64,000 nucleotides of DNA from Tubulanus polymorphus (GCF_964204645.1 NC_134026.1:11372450-11436449), one strand, 5' to 3'; positions 21,677-33,348 are shown, counted from the first letter of the stretch. Made by a program: numbers and translations. Notes: generated by a model not told the origin, from the letters alone.

Positions 21677-23080
21677 GTGAGAAAATTCTCATCAGTCATA
21701 GCCCGTTTGAAAGTCGGCCGAGGCCGGGAAGGTCGCCTTCTATTTCGATCAGAGATAACTGAAGCTCAGACTTCCTTGATCAAATCCTCCCAAGATAGGG
21801 CATATAGGGATGAGATTGAAGCCCTTGAGTGTGGAGAAAATATGTCCAAAAGAAGTCCCTTGCTCCCGTTACGTCCTTTTTATCACCGAGGTGTCCTGAG
21901 AGTCGGCGGTCGTTTGACAAACGCAGTGATACCATATGAGGCTAAGCATCGGGTTATATTGCCCTTTGGTGACCATATTACGCGCCTTATTGTTGCTGAT
22001 GTACACGAATCTCTTTATCATGCTGGGCCGGAACGTAATTTCTGAGGTCAGGCAAAACTTTTGGCCCGTAAAGGCCCGTAGCTTGGTGCAAAGCGTAATT
22101 GGTAAGTGTTCAGTTTGCCGTCTCAGTAGAATCAACCCATCGGTCCCTATTATGGCTGATTTGCCATCGGCCCGTGTTGCTGGTTTTACCCGTCCTTTTA
22201 CTTATACAGGTATCGATTACTTTCGTCCCGTGTTCGTAAAGCTTGGTAGAAGCACAGTTAAAAGATGGTGCTGTTTGTTTACGTGCCTCGTAACCAGGGC
22301 TATTCACTTGGAAGTTGCGGATAACCTGGAAACTGATGCGTTCATTTTAGTCTTGCGTAATTTCATAGGCCGAAGGGGTCCGCCATCCGAAATTTACAGT
22401 GATAGCGGAACTAACTTCGTGGGCGCTGATCGCGAACTTCGCGAGGCATTAGAACGGCTTAATCAAGTGCAAGTCCATAATTGCCTACTCAAACGCGGCA
22501 TTGTATGGCATTTTTCTCCTCCGTCAGCCCCTCATTTCGGCGGGGCTTGGGAACGGTTAGTGAAATCGTCGAAACGGGTATTGAAACAGATTCTTAAGGG
22601 GCAGCTGGTTATCGATTCCGTATTACGAACTGCGTTAATAGAAACGGAGTCCGTCATCAATAGTAGGCCATTAACATACAACAGTACCGATCCAAACGAC
22701 TTCACCGCCATTACTCCAAATCATTTCTTGCACGGCGGTCCAAAAACGATTAATGCACCTGATATATTCGAACCAAAAGAAATTTGCCGTCGCAAAAGGT
22801 GGCGGCAAAGACAGGTCATCGCCGACCATATTTGGCGCCGGTGGACACGCGAGTATCTACCGGTAAGTGGCAGTGCGACGGGCTTGGTGTCGGGGTCAAT
22901 GACCTGGTCATTCTTGTGAATAACGATGTTCCTAGGGGTAAATGGGAATTTGCTAGGGTCGTGAACGTCTGTGCCGGGCCTGACGGACGTATAAGGGTGG
23001 TAAAGGTAAAAACCCAAAGTGGTTCTGTGCTTACCCGTCCAGTCAGTAAAGTGGCTGTGCTGGAGGAGTCTGTGTGTTAG
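21677..23080 (+). pseudogene. BEL/Pao integrase, frameshifted
   Basis: Split over three frames (21677-22045, 21936-22919, 22784-23080). Contains the zinc-binding region with CSVCR, the catalytic core with Asp in YTGIDYF, second Asp in IYSDSGTNF and Glu in GAWERLVKSSKR, and a C-terminal basic domain with VLVNND-like strands ending near residue 95 of the last frame. All three catalytic residues are present, but frame breaks near 22040 and 22880 prevent one product. Confidence 0.85.
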
Positions 23081-23164
23081 ATTTGGCTTGTTTGTATACG
23101 AGATGTTGTGTGTGTTACTAATACATGTTGATGATAGTATATTGTGTTGACGCTCTATGTGACG

Positions 23165-23179
23165 TCAAAGGGGGTGGCA
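23165..23179 (+). other. polypurine tract of BEL element
   Basis: TCAAAGGGGGTGGCA lies immediately before the 3' LTR, the position of the plus-strand primer. Confidence 0.6.
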
Positions 23180-23797
23180 TGTTGCCCACTGGCAACAGTT
23201 TTTCTTTCAGGTCTGTTAAGTTTCAGTGAATTTAGTTTATTATCTTTTTTGGTCTTTATTTTGCGTGCTTTATGTTAGTATGTTGTTGTTAGGTAGTATT
23301 GGTAAGCTGTTGGTAAGCTGTTTTGTGTGGTTTGAATTCATATTAATCTGGTATTATGTAGTGTTGGTGAGCTGTTTTGTGTGGTTTGAATTCATATAAA
23401 CTGACATTGTATAGTGTAGGTAAGCTGTTTCATGGGTGGTTTAATTTTCCTTTACGTTTGCTCTGTACAACTGTACTTCTGTGCATTCGCCACAGTATTC
23501 TGATAGAGGAAAGATATAGGCTCTCTACAACTAAAAAGAGTTGTAAGTTAAAATTATACATTTCTAAATATTTATTGCATTTATCGAGGCCTTTTTTTCT
23601 CCGTAATTTGAATTATTATTTATCAAATTTTTAGGGTTTAATTGTGTATTTTTCAGTTAACCACTCGCTCGTGTTCACTGTGTATCTGTAACCTGTGCGT
23701 TTCACACATTCGAGAATAAAGTGCGTTAGACCTTTTATGATTGTAGCCGTCTTGTCCTCGATTTGATAAGTTCTATGTCCAACTCTGGTTTGGGACA
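23180..23797 (+). repeat. 3' LTR of BEL/Pao retrotransposon
   Basis: 618 bp, TG to CA, direct copy of 16865-17489; followed by the CCAAC duplication and by the polymerase codons that were interrupted. Confidence 0.95.
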
Positions 23798-25719
23798 CCA
23801 ACTTATAAATTTAAAATGTTAGCTAGAACATCTGAGAATTATATATCATTCCAATTTGGTTGCCTAACATTTATAGATTCATATAGATTTTTAAATAGTT
23901 CATTAGATAACTTATCAAAATCATTAGTTGATGATGAATTAAGAATATTAAAGCAACACTACCCAAATAATGATGATTTTCAATTAATCAGATATAAAGG
24001 AGCAATTCCATATTCATTTTATAAAAATCATAATGATTTTAACATAACTGATAAATAGAATAATAGAACATTGAGTATTTGGAATCATTTTGGAATGAAA
24101 AATCATGGGCAATTAGTAGATTTATATTTAAAATCAGATGTATTATTATTAACTGATATATTTGAAAGGTTTAGAGATGTAAACCTAAAATATTTTAATA
24201 TTGATCCTTGTCATTGTTATTTCTAGCCCAGGTTTAACATGGGATTGTGGATTAAAATTTACAGATATAAAAATGGATTTGTTAACAAATATAGATCAAT
24301 TACTATTATTTGAAAAATCTATAAGAGGAGGAGTTTCAGGTGTATTAGGGGATAGATATTTCAATATAAATGATAACCCTGGATATCATTTATTATACAT
24401 AGATGCAAATAATTTGTATGGTTGGGCAATGATGGAACCACAACCTCATGGAGTATTTGAAATAAGTGAAGTTTTACAACATGAAAATAATGACAAATTT
24501 GATTGGAAGAAAAGAATCCTAGATATTGCAGATGATTCAGATATTGGTTACTTCTTTGTTGTTGGTTTAGAATATCCTGAAGATTAAAAATTTAAATCTA
24601 GAAATCTAGCTTACTGTCCCGAACATAAAACTGTAACGCATGAAGAATTATCAAATTATCAAAAAAGAATTAAACCCGAAAATCATATTCATACAGAAAA
24701 GTTAATGGTAACTCAAGAAGATAAATATAATTATGTAGTACAATATAGAATGTTGAAGTTTTATTTGAATCAAGGAATGATTCTAAAAAAGTACATAGAT
24801 ATATTTCATTTAGTCAATCTAAATGGTTAGAAAAATATATAGATTTTAACACCAAACAGAGAACTGAAGCTAAAACTGATTTTGAGAAAGATTTCTTCAA
24901 GTTAATGAATAATGCATTCTATGGTAAGACTTGTGAAAATATTAGAAATAGAAATGATATTGAGTTAGTTAGTAATGGTAAAAGAATTAGGCATTTAAAA
25001 ACATATCTTAAATTTATTGGTAACAGAATATTTGATGAAAATTAAGCTGCAGTTAAAGTGAGAACTTCTATGAAATTTAATAAACCAATTTATGTTGGTG
25101 CTTCAGTTTTAGAATTATCAAAGTATTAATGTATGAATTCTATTATAATGTATTACAACCTCATTTTGGAGAAAAACATATAGAAATCTTATATTTTGAT
25201 ACCGACAGTTACATATTAAAGATAAAAACTAATAACATAACAGATGATTTAAAAACATTAAAATCAGTAATTATCCTAAAAATCATGAATTGTTTAGCAA
25301 TGATAATAAAAAAGTTCCAGGGAAGTTTAAGGATGAATTAGGTGGTGAAGAAATGATAGAGTTCATAGGTATTAGATCTAAAATGTATTCATATAAAACT
25401 AAAGAACATGAAGCTAAAAAGTTAAAAGGAATAACCAAAAGTGTAGTAGAAAAGAATATTAATTTCAAAGATTACATCAATTGTATATTCAATGAAGAAG
25501 TTAGAAAACATAAGATGAGATGTTTAAGATCTGAAGATCATGAGATGTTTATTGAAAAAAATTGAAAAGGTTAGTTTGAATCCATTTGATGATAAAAGAT
25601 ATATTTTAGATGATGGAATTCATACAGTTGCATATGGTTGTAATTTAGATAAATATCTAAAGTTCAAAAGAGAAGAAACAAAAGAGAACGAGATAATGAA
25701 AAGAATTCTAACGTGTTAA
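23798..25719 (+). pseudogene. Polinton DNA polymerase B, C-terminal palm part
   Basis: Second half of the polymerase after the retrotransposon. Visible blocks: a YISFQFGCLTFIDSYRF region; DLYLKSDVLLLTDIF near 24120; motif A LLYIDANNLYGWAMM near 24393; motif B KLMNNAFYGKTCEN near 24900; motif C YFDTDS at 25192-25209 with no intein; the FKDELGGEEMIEFIGIRSKM thumb-side block near 25330; and the end ILDDGIHTVAYG near 25605. Frame breaks or stops near 24058, 24225, 24585, 24800, 25045, 25127 and 25562 disable it. A 43-bp stretch (24946-24988) recurs inside the capsid gene. Confidence 0.85.
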
Positions 25720-25748
25720 TCAAATTTTAATAAAAATATGTATTATAA

Positions 25749-26102
25749 ATGGAGAGTAAACAAGCACACAGTGAGAACAACAAATTATTTCTAGATATAA
25801 TAAAAGATACTTCAAATGTCAAATCAGTAGATTATAAATTTAAGAAGTTAAAACAATTAATAATCCATAAGAAATATCTAATTACAAATATTGTTACAGT
25901 TACTAACAAATATGGAGATAAATTAGTTATACACTTAGAATATGAAGGATTAAAAGGAAATACATATAAATTCAGAACATATTTACCAGATAGATTTCAT
26001 AGATTATCAAGTGAAGATTTAGAAGAATTATGTTCTGGAGATTTCTATTTCATATATAAGGGTAAGAATGAAAAAGGGCACCATGAAATAGATTTCGAAT
26101 AA
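25749..26102 (+). CDS. small protein, possible OB-fold ssDNA-binding
   Basis: Intact 117 residues, TATAAATGG start. Alternating strand-like pattern (YLITNIVTVTNKYGDKLVIHL, then TYKFRTYLPDRF and DFYFIYKGKNEKGHHEI) suggests a small beta-barrel. Position directly after the polymerase fits a replication accessory protein. I recall similar small ORFs after PolB in other Polintons but cannot verify, so the function is an inference. Confidence 0.45.
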   Translation: MESKQAHSENNKLFLDIIKDTSNVKSVDYKFKKLKQLIIHKKYLITNIVTVTNKYGDKLVIHLEYEGLKGNTYKFRTYLPDRFHRLSSEDLEELCSGDFYFIYKGKNEKGHHEIDFE

Positions 26103-26119
26103 GAAAATATGTAAAATAA

Positions 26120-26870
26120 ATGGCGGAATTAAAAGAATACAGAATATTTGTTGATTCAAGAAAACTTACAAATTATAAATCTCATAATTTACTAATACAA
26201 TTAGATAAAGAATTCAAGAATTGTGTTGATTTAAAATTAGTTAATATAAGTTTATGTAATTCTTTTTATAATATAACGAATAAAACTATTGAAGATAATA
26301 CTTTTTTAATTCATATTAGAAATGTAAATGAATGGTTTCATCTAATTTTAAAACCAGGATTATATAATTTAGAAACATTAGCTCAAGAAATTAAGAGAAG
26401 AGCACGGTTGAAGTGAAGATATATTTTTAATTAGATTTATAAAAAGTGATAGCACAAATAAAATTAAAATAAAGTTACATTATGAAAGTCAACATGCATT
26501 TATGGTAAAAAAACCTATAGCTAAACTGTTAGGAATTGTACCAGATACTGTTACAGGAAACGTAGATGGTAATTCAAATTTAATGACTTTTACACATTTT
26601 TATAATTATTGCAATTTAATTGATCCTACAAAACATTTGAAGCAACTAAAGATACAATTTGTAATTCTAGTATATTAAATATTTTACCATTAAAAAATGT
26701 TAAAAAATTTGGAACGCAAATAAATTATAATTTAGCTGAATGTGATTTTAAACCTTGTATTCCTCAATTTAACAATTTTAAGTTAGAAGTAAGAAATCAC
26801 AATGGATACTTAATTGATTTGAATAACTTTCCTGTGATATATGAATTACTTATAAGATGTAGAGAGTAAT
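26120..26870 (+). pseudogene. penton-like (single jelly-roll) minor capsid protein
   Basis: The frame starts MAELKEYRIFVDSRK in an AATAAATGG context, breaks near 26415 and continues in other frames to about 26870. Later parts include KKPIAKLLGIVPDTV, a Phe/Tyr-rich strand region, and the end FKLEVRNHNGYLIDLNNFPV followed by IYELLIRC. The order of beta-strand blocks and the 'D/N-G-x-LIDL' ending fit the single jelly-roll penton protein of Polintons, which caps fivefold vertices. The frameshift near 26415 and another near 26665 make it a pseudogene. Confidence 0.5.
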
Positions 26871-26884
26871 TTTTCATTATATAA

Positions 26885-27241
26885 ATGAATATAACTGTTG
26901 GGCCGACTATATGTTTTGGATTTGATTTTAAACATGAGAAAGAAATGAAATTTAACATTACTGATGTAATAACACATATCAAAAATATTGCATTTTCTAA
27001 TAAAACAACATTTGAGTATGAAACAACAATAGATAAAGAAACTTTAAATGTAGAAAAGATTACTAATTTAATTAGAGAATCTTTAAGATTTTATGAATTA
27101 GATGAAGATTTTATCATCGATGATATTAAAAAAAATAATAATTGAAATATATACAAATGAAACTAGTAATGAAATAAATGTTGAATTAATCATCACTAAG
27201 ATAACTAAATATTTTGAAGATGGTAATTTTTTTTATAAATA
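26885..27241 (+). pseudogene. unknown small Polinton protein, frameshift in A-run
   Basis: TATAAATGA start, then 86 residues (MNITVGPTICFGFDF...) to a TGA. A run of A at 27128-27136 lies just before the stop, and in the next frame a compatible C-terminal part continues to TAA just before the next gene. No domain recognised; hydrophilic, helix-rich second half. Confidence 0.4.
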
Positions 27242-27242
27242 A

Positions 27243-27464
27243 ATGAGTGATAATAAGTGGATAATAACTGGATTATATAATGGAGCATTACTATCAGTTG
27301 GAACTGTTGGTTATTCAATGGTATTAAAAAAAGTATTTAAAATGGGAAGTGTTAATGTTGATAGATTTGATATAAATGATATTTTAAAATTAACGTTAGC
27401 AGTTACTTTATCTAATTTAACTATTGATTATTTGGAAAAACAAAAATATATTCCTCCCATATAA
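27243..27464 (+). CDS. small two-helix membrane protein
   Basis: Intact 73 residues with hydrophobic stretches at about 6-24 (WIITGLYNGALLSVGTVGYS) and 47-62 (ILKLTLAVTLSNLTIDYL). AATAAATGA start. Short spacing to the next gene suggests coordinated late expression. Role unknown; probably virion membrane or structural. Confidence 0.5.
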   Translation: MSDNKWIITGLYNGALLSVGTVGYSMVLKKVFKMGSVNVDRFDINDILKLTLAVTLSNLTIDYLEKQKYIPPI

Positions 27465-27488
27465 ATGCGTAATTGTATTGCTAAATAA

Positions 27489-27911
27489 ATGGCTTCTGCA
27501 GTTATAACTATTATAGGATCGGCAATTGTTAACGCTTTAGCATTTACTGGTGGTGGTTATTTATTTAAGCAAATTGATAAAAATGGATCATTAACAGAAC
27601 AAAAAAGACATAACTTAGCATTAGAGAAATACAATAAAGCAGCAGAAGAATATAGAGAAAAAAGACAAAACTATTTGGATTATATTAACAAGGAATTATA
27701 TGATCAGAAGATTTCACATAGAGATTTTCAATCAGTTGATGATGCAATGAGTTTATATAACGCGGTAACCAATAAAGAAAAATTACATCTATTCAAACCT
27801 AAATTATCAGATTATTATACCCCAAGTAAAGAACAACAGAAATATGAAATAATATGGATTTTAGGGGGAACAGTTATTGTTATATTTGTAGCGTATAGAT
27901 TTACTAATTAG
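27489..27911 (+). CDS. membrane protein with central coiled coil
   Basis: Intact 140 residues: N-terminal hydrophobic helix (VITIIGSAIVNALAFTGGGY), a charged helical middle beginning EQKRHNLALEKYNKAAEEYR, a KPKLSDYYTPS motif and a C-terminal hydrophobic helix (IIWILGGTVIVIFVAYRF). AAATAAATGG start. The pattern of two membrane ends around a coiled coil recurs in Polintons in my recollection; function unknown. Confidence 0.5.
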   Translation: MASAVITIIGSAIVNALAFTGGGYLFKQIDKNGSLTEQKRHNLALEKYNKAAEEYREKRQNYLDYINKELYDQKISHRDFQSVDDAMSLYNAVTNKEKLHLFKPKLSDYYTPSKEQQKYEIIWILGGTVIVIFVAYRFTN

Positions 27912-27931
27912 TAATTTTTTTTGCTAAATAA

Positions 27932-28356
27932 ATGGATGATAATATTGATATTATTCCTCTTGATATAAATAAAACTAAATTAAAAATATATTTAGAAAAA
28001 CAAATATTAGAATTTGAAAGTGACTTAAAGATAAAAAAGAAAAAATATTTAAAAAGTAAAATTATATATTATCTTATTATCAGTGGTTCGGTTACAATTA
28101 GTTCTGTAATAACATTTCTAGCAATATTCTCACCATTAACACATTTAGCTATATCAATTGGTGTATTAGGATTAAGTTCAAGTGTTTTAACTGGTATAAG
28201 TTCAAAATTAAATATAAAAAGTAATAAAGACAAAATTAAAACTAATATAAAAGAAATTAATGAATTAAAAAATACACTAGATTATATAATAAGTTAAATT
28301 GGTCATATAACAGTTGAAGAACAAGATAAATTATTAAAAGAATTAGTTAATTATTA
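27932..28356 (+). pseudogene. membrane protein, shortened by a premature stop
   Basis: AAATAAATGG start, 121 residues with two hydrophobic helices (IIYYLIISGSVTISSVITFL and a following ISIGVLGLSSSVL block) between charged coils. TAA at 28295-28297 is followed in the same frame by about 19 more codons (acidic, VEEQDKLLKELVNY) and another stop at 28356, which looks like the lost C-terminus. Function unknown. Confidence 0.45.
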
Positions 28357-28372
28357 ATTTTTTAATTATATA

Positions 28373-29689
28373 AATGGGGTTTCCAAAAGCTTTCCAATAT
28401 AATAAATCAATTAAATATAATATTCCTGCAATAGATTTAAAAAAAAATATAACATAAAAATTTAGTTTTAATTTCATTAACTAATTTAGAAATTTATGTT
28501 ACTGAATCACAGTTTTTTATTTCTAAAATGGAAAATATATTTAATACATATGAAGTTACTTATACTCGAGATGAATATCATATATATAAAGTAAAATCTA
28601 ATATGAAATATTGGCAGAATCAATTAAATTTTGCTGTTTATTGTGCAACAACTGGTTGTGGTATAAGTTGGAATGATCATTTAAATAACTTAGATAAAAA
28701 TTTGAATTATTCTGATTTAAAATTAATTCACACAATATTTAGATTTCACACACATTTTCAAATCAGAATAATATTAAATGAATTAGAATGTCCTTTACCC
28801 GGATCTAAATATTTTAAAGAATTGGACAATAATATTAATCTATCTAAGTTTTATAAAATATGTGATGAATTTAATATAAATATTAATTCTGATTTTAGAG
28901 CGCATGGTAAATTGCAAGGTGTTGGTGAAGAGTATGAAATAAAAAGAATTGATTATATGCATAGAATTGGAGCTTGTCATAATTATAAAATTGATAATAA
29001 TAATGGTTAGATTAATTTCATTTTAGTAAATTGTGAAGGTTTTACAAAATCAGGTATACAAAGAATAAATCAATCAATTAGAACTTATTTGATATGTATT
29101 TTAGGTGCGCAAGATCACCAATAGTTGGAAATGATAACACTTCATTCGATGCGCAGAAACAATTCAAAGTTTTATTTGAAGATTCCATTCATAATGATAA
29201 AAATAGATCGATTCCAGAAAACATTGTAAGATATCAAAATTATTTAGATAAACCACATATTAGATTAAATTAATGTATAGGTCCTAATCTATTAATTATT
29301 TCTAATGGTTTAGTATTAAAGATGGGAAACATAATTTGTTATAATAATCTAATTAAAACTGCAACAATAAATAATTCATTTGGATTGAATGATATAAATA
29401 AAAAGATTATTGCTGCTCCAAAATTAATGGAAGGTGAAAAAAATAAAAAACATATTCAATCAACAGAAACTAAAACTAAGAATATTAAATAAAATAATGA
29501 TTCTAAAATAAAAGATGACAATACATCAGAAAATGGTGCCGTACGGCACCCACACGGTGATATAAAAACTGATAATATTCAACATGATATAATTAAAACT
29601 GATAATGATAATAAATCCCATGAAAATGCTAAATTAGCTTTAACTTGTATAGGAATTGTTATAGGAGGAATATTATATTTTAAATTTTA
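28373..29689 (+). pseudogene. large uncharacterised Polinton protein, several frame breaks
   Basis: Begins MGFPKAFQYNKS in TATAAATGG context at 28373, stops early, then continues as the 160-residue frame 28528-29010 (WQNQLNFAVYCATTGCGIS, RFHTHFQIRIILNEL) and after a TAG as GFTKSGIQRINQSIRTYLIC. Further on it changes frame and ends near 29689 with a hydrophobic helix (LALTCIGIVIGGILYF). The start motif at 28373, and its absence at 28528, supports one gene. I recall a similar ORF with a 'GI.RI..SIRTY' block in other Polintons; function unknown. Confidence 0.4.
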
Positions 29690-29705
29690 ATTTTTTATTA
29701 TATAA

Positions 29706-30656
29706 ATGGAAGAAGATATTCCAATGGATACTTTTGATGAACCCGGTATAAGTGATGAACCACAACCTGATTTTAATGAAACTAATATTGATAATGATGA
29801 TGGACCAGCATATAAGACTAATTTAGGTGGAGATGATGATTATGATGATGATTATGATGGAATTAATTCCGAAGTACGTGAAAAATTAGATAAATATTTA
29901 GAAGCTCCTGAAAGTGGTAGAATTTCAACTAGAACAGAAAGAAAAGAATTTATGAAACTACTAGAAAAACAACAAGAAGAATATCCTGATAAACCCATGG
30001 AACTATATAGAATGAAATCTAGAGTAACAGATACAATTGTTAACGAATTATTACCAAAAGTTGTAACAGATGAAATTGATTCAGAAGGCGTTGTAATGCA
30101 AATTTTAGAAGATGACCCATTTTTCATGAATAATTTAGAATTTCAAAATGATTCATGGTATTATAATCTTGAATTAAATAGGAATACTGTAACAATTCAA
30201 TTATCTAGAATGGGACAAGAAAATATTTTTGAACCTGAAATGCGAGCAAGATCTACAATTGAAGGTTCAAAAGGCGGTAGAGAATTTCTCAGAATTATAT
30301 GGAATGCACTCTATAGAATAAATGAAGAAGAACCAATTCCTAATATTACTATAAACAAATATTCACCATTTAAAAATCCAAATCCTACTGATTTTGATCC
30401 AGAAATGGAAAAGTATGCAGATCGATTAGATAAATTAAGATCTTCAACACCCGAAACATCGAGAAGAGATATTCAACAAATTGATAATGATTCAAGTCAA
30501 TTACAATTAGTAAAACATTTTGATAGCATGTTAGATACAATGAATTCATTTGAAGAAGAGATGAATAGTGTTTTAGATACACCCGGTACTGAAACTGGAA
30601 TAAATCGAATACAATCTTTACTAGAAAAAGGATTATTTGATTTAACTGATGGATGA
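29706..30656 (+). CDS. acidic uncharacterised Polinton protein
   Basis: Intact 316 residues, TATAAATGG start. N-terminal 60 residues are strongly acidic (GGDDDYDDDYDG), then a basic helical segment (TRTERKEFMKLLEKQQEEYP), a strand-rich middle and a helical C-terminus. No domain recognised. Its stop overlaps the next ATG by eight bases. It is one of few long intact frames in this element and could be a virion core or scaffold component; this is a guess from location among the capsid genes. Confidence 0.5.
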   Translation: MEEDIPMDTFDEPGISDEPQPDFNETNIDNDDGPAYKTNLGGDDDYDDDYDGINSEVREKLDKYLEAPESGRISTRTERKEFMKLLEKQQEEYPDKPMELYRMKSRVTDTIVNELLPKVVTDEIDSEGVVMQILEDDPFFMNNLEFQNDSWYYNLELNRNTVTIQLSRMGQENIFEPEMRARSTIEGSKGGREFLRIIWNALYRINEEEPIPNITINKYSPFKNPNPTDFDPEMEKYADRLDKLRSSTPETSRRDIQQIDNDSSQLQLVKHFDSMLDTMNSFEEEMNSVLDTPGTETGINRIQSLLEKGLFDLTDG

Positions 30657-31412
30657 ATTAGAAGCATTTCCTGAACCAACACGTAGAGAAATTAAAGGTA
30701 TGCAAGGATCAGATGATAAAATTGCGCATGAAAAAAGTAAAAGAGATATTAAAATTAGATTTCTAGAAAAAGAATTAACTGATAAAATTAAAGAAATAGA
30801 ACAATTAAAGTCTGATCTTGATCGTCAAGTAATTGATGAAATGGAATATAGGCAAAAAGAATTACGTTTAGAAAAAGAAATTGATAATTTAGAATATAAC
30901 ATAGAATTACAAAAAGAAGAAATTAAATTATTATTAAAATCATATGATTATAATATTAATAGATAAAAAGTTATTTTTAAAGATTTGTTGATAAAACCAA
31001 ATTCTGAAATATCATTGATAGAATAAAATTATTATTTAAATTAGAAGGAATAACAATTCTTTCAATTCTAACAGCTGTAACTATGTTATTTACAACAATA
31101 GGTTTAGCCATATCAAATTCACTGAAATCTACTCCTACTCCCAATAAACCGGATAAACCCCCAGATAATAATAATTCTATACAAGATAAAGTTAAAGATG
31201 GTTTAAAGAAATTAGCAAAATATTCATGGGAACTATCTAAAAAATCTGCTGCAGCATTACCCGGAGTTATTGCATCAATTGTTGGTTTTATATTGAAATC
31301 TGCAGGAAACATTATTAACTTTGCTGCTGAACATATTATTTTATTTTTAATTACAGTTGTAAGTGCAATTATTTTTTGTTTAGTGAATATGATATCAAAA
31401 AATATCAAGTAA
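30649..31412 (+). pseudogene. coiled-coil plus transmembrane protein, probably one split gene
   Basis: The first frame 30649-30966 is almost wholly coiled coil (105 residues, Lys/Glu-rich heptads). After stops near 30966 and 31025 a second frame runs to 31412 with a hydrophobic helix (ILSILTAVTMLFTTIGLAIS), a Pro-rich linker, an amphipathic SKKSAAALPGVIASIVGFIL segment and a last helix (IILFLITVVSAIIFCLVNMI). No TAAATG start precedes the second part, which supports a single gene broken in between. Similar coiled-coil/membrane proteins occur in Polintons to my knowledge; role unknown. Confidence 0.45.
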
Positions 31413-31452
31413 ACATAATCAAAAATAAATAATTAATTTTTTTGTTAAATAA

Positions 31453-32572
31453 ATGAGTGGGAGTTATAACAATCCTTCTAAGAATCATAGAATATCTAAT
31501 GCTATTAAAGCAGAAAGATCACATCATATAATTACTCATAACCCTTCTAATATTAATCCTGATGAAACTTTATATGTTAGAATTCCTCGATTAACACAAA
31601 ATACTTTTTATGTTCCAAATAGTATTTATTTTTCGGCCGATATAAAAGTAACCGGTAATAATAATAATCATGTTGTCGATAATGTTGGAAGATATTTGAT
31701 TAAAAAATTAACTATAAAGATTGGTCCAGAAACAGTTTTCTCATAATAAATAGAAATGATATTGAGTTAGTTAGTAATGGTAAAAGAATTGCAAATATAA
31801 AATTCCATTAGACTTTGAATTGATAAATAACAATGCGCCTTTATATAAATACGCAATTCAAGAAGACGTTATATTCGAAATAACATTTGCGCCTGTTAAT
31901 GAAATTGTAATATCTAGCGTTAATAAAGATATGGGTTATAAATTATCGAATATATGTTTAGAATATGATACAGTAACTGATGAAAATATTTCAAGTATAA
32001 TTCAAACTCAATACAATCAAGGATTTTCATTATTATATGATTATATTGATAAATTTAAAACTGTAACTATTAATGCAAATGATGAAATTATTAATGAGAA
32101 TATTAACTTCCCAAGAAGATCTATTAAAGGTATATTAATATTTTTTACCATTGCAACATATACTTATGGCGCAATAAATGTTGATAATTATTATAATCCT
32201 GAAATAACAAAAGAAGAAATAACTATCGAAGGAATAGCAAATAAAATATTTTGTCAAGGAATGAGAATGATAGATCAATGGCCAGAAATTAGAAAACATT
32301 TTATGAATGAAAAAGTGAAATCATCTGAAAATTGTAATATTAATCAAATTGATTATTATACCGGTAATAAATACGCACTATGGTTAGATTTTAGAACAAC
32401 AGAGGATAATTCATTACATGGTTCTGGAAAAAAACTACAGAACACTAGAGATGGAATACAATTATTCATGACAAAGAAAAAAGGAAGCTTAAATTTCAAT
32501 ATGCACATTTATATTATATCTGACGCGCAATTAAATATTGTAAATTCTCAATTAAATAGTGTTATGTATTAG
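31453..32572 (+). pseudogene. major capsid protein (double jelly-roll), internal deletion with filler
   Basis: Main capsid shell protein. The N-terminal part 31453-31746 (AAATAAATGAG start) has RIPRLTQNTFYVPNSIYFSA and VDNVGRYLIKKLTIKIG, the usual start of Polinton capsid proteins. The C-terminal part 31820-32572 has DVIFEITFAPVNEIV, YKLSNICLEYDTV, KYALWLDFRTTEDNSLHG and an end SDAQLNIVNSQLNSVMY. The stretch between is far shorter than in capsid homologues and contains 43 bases (31748-31790) identical to the polymerase at 24946-24988, with stops. So the middle was lost and patched with polymerase DNA. Confidence 0.75.
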
Positions 32573-32604
32573 AATTTTAATTTTAATAAAAATTTATATA
32601 ATAA

Positions 32605-33348
32605 ATGGAAGGAGGTAAAGTATATAATCATATTCCATACATCGATACACATGAAAATAATGATGGTTTATATTATGTAATACCTTGTAATATAGCTTTG
32701 ATATTTGATCCTATTTTCAAAATTTATAAAACTAAACTAATAGAAATCGATAATAATAGAAGTGGTGTTGTTGATAATTTAAGTAATGTAATTGATAATA
32801 ATGTAATACCTTCTACATCTAATAATGTAATACCTTCTACATCTAATAATGAAATAATATTAAATTATGGTGAAAATAGAAATTATTGTGGATATTGTAA
32901 TAGTGAATTTTCAAACGCTCCATCAAATTGGAATAAACATATGAATACAAAGACACATATTACTAATGTAATAGAACGTGTTGGTTTAAGAGAATTTATA
33001 GAACACCCATTTATATATGATACAAAGTTTGTTTCAAATAAAAAAGTAAATGGTAAAGAATTATATGAAGATTTATTATTAGCAACACCTAATAAAGATG
33101 AATTAGATTTAACCGATGCTAATAAAATATTAGGATCAAACATTGTAAATGAAATATCAGGAGCAAACACTCAGAAAGATTATAATGAAAATATAGTTAC
33201 AGATAAGCATATTGATATTAAAGATTATGTGGACACACTTTTGGTGAAAGATAAAGAAGAAACTATTGATGATGCGGTAGAAAGGATGAATAAGTTCAAT
33301 AAAACAACTATTGATGATGATACGGTAGAGAGTTTGAATAAATTGTAA
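32605..33348 (+). CDS. zinc-finger protein downstream of capsid gene
   Basis: Intact 247 residues, AATAAATGG start. A single C2H2-type finger (CGYCNSEF...HMNTKTH) lies near residues 94-113. Just before it an eight-residue NNVIPSTS unit is directly duplicated (DNA 32798-32846), with a further partial copy. The rest is acidic and helical. Likely DNA binding; role unknown. Its position after the capsid gene suggests late expression. Confidence 0.5.
   Translation: MEGGKVYNHIPYIDTHENNDGLYYVIPCNIALIFDPIFKIYKTKLIEIDNNRSGVVDNLSNVIDNNVIPSTSNNVIPSTSNNEIILNYGENRNYCGYCNSEFSNAPSNWNKHMNTKTHITNVIERVGLREFIEHPFIYDTKFVSNKKVNGKELYEDLLLATPNKDELDLTDANKILGSNIVNEISGANTQKDYNENIVTDKHIDIKDYVDTLLVKDKEETIDDAVERMNKFNKTTIDDDTVESLNKL

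Noticed and set aside
30977-31408. 143-codon minus-strand ORF
   Set aside because: Overlaps the coiled-coil/membrane gene in opposite orientation; no start motif, no family.
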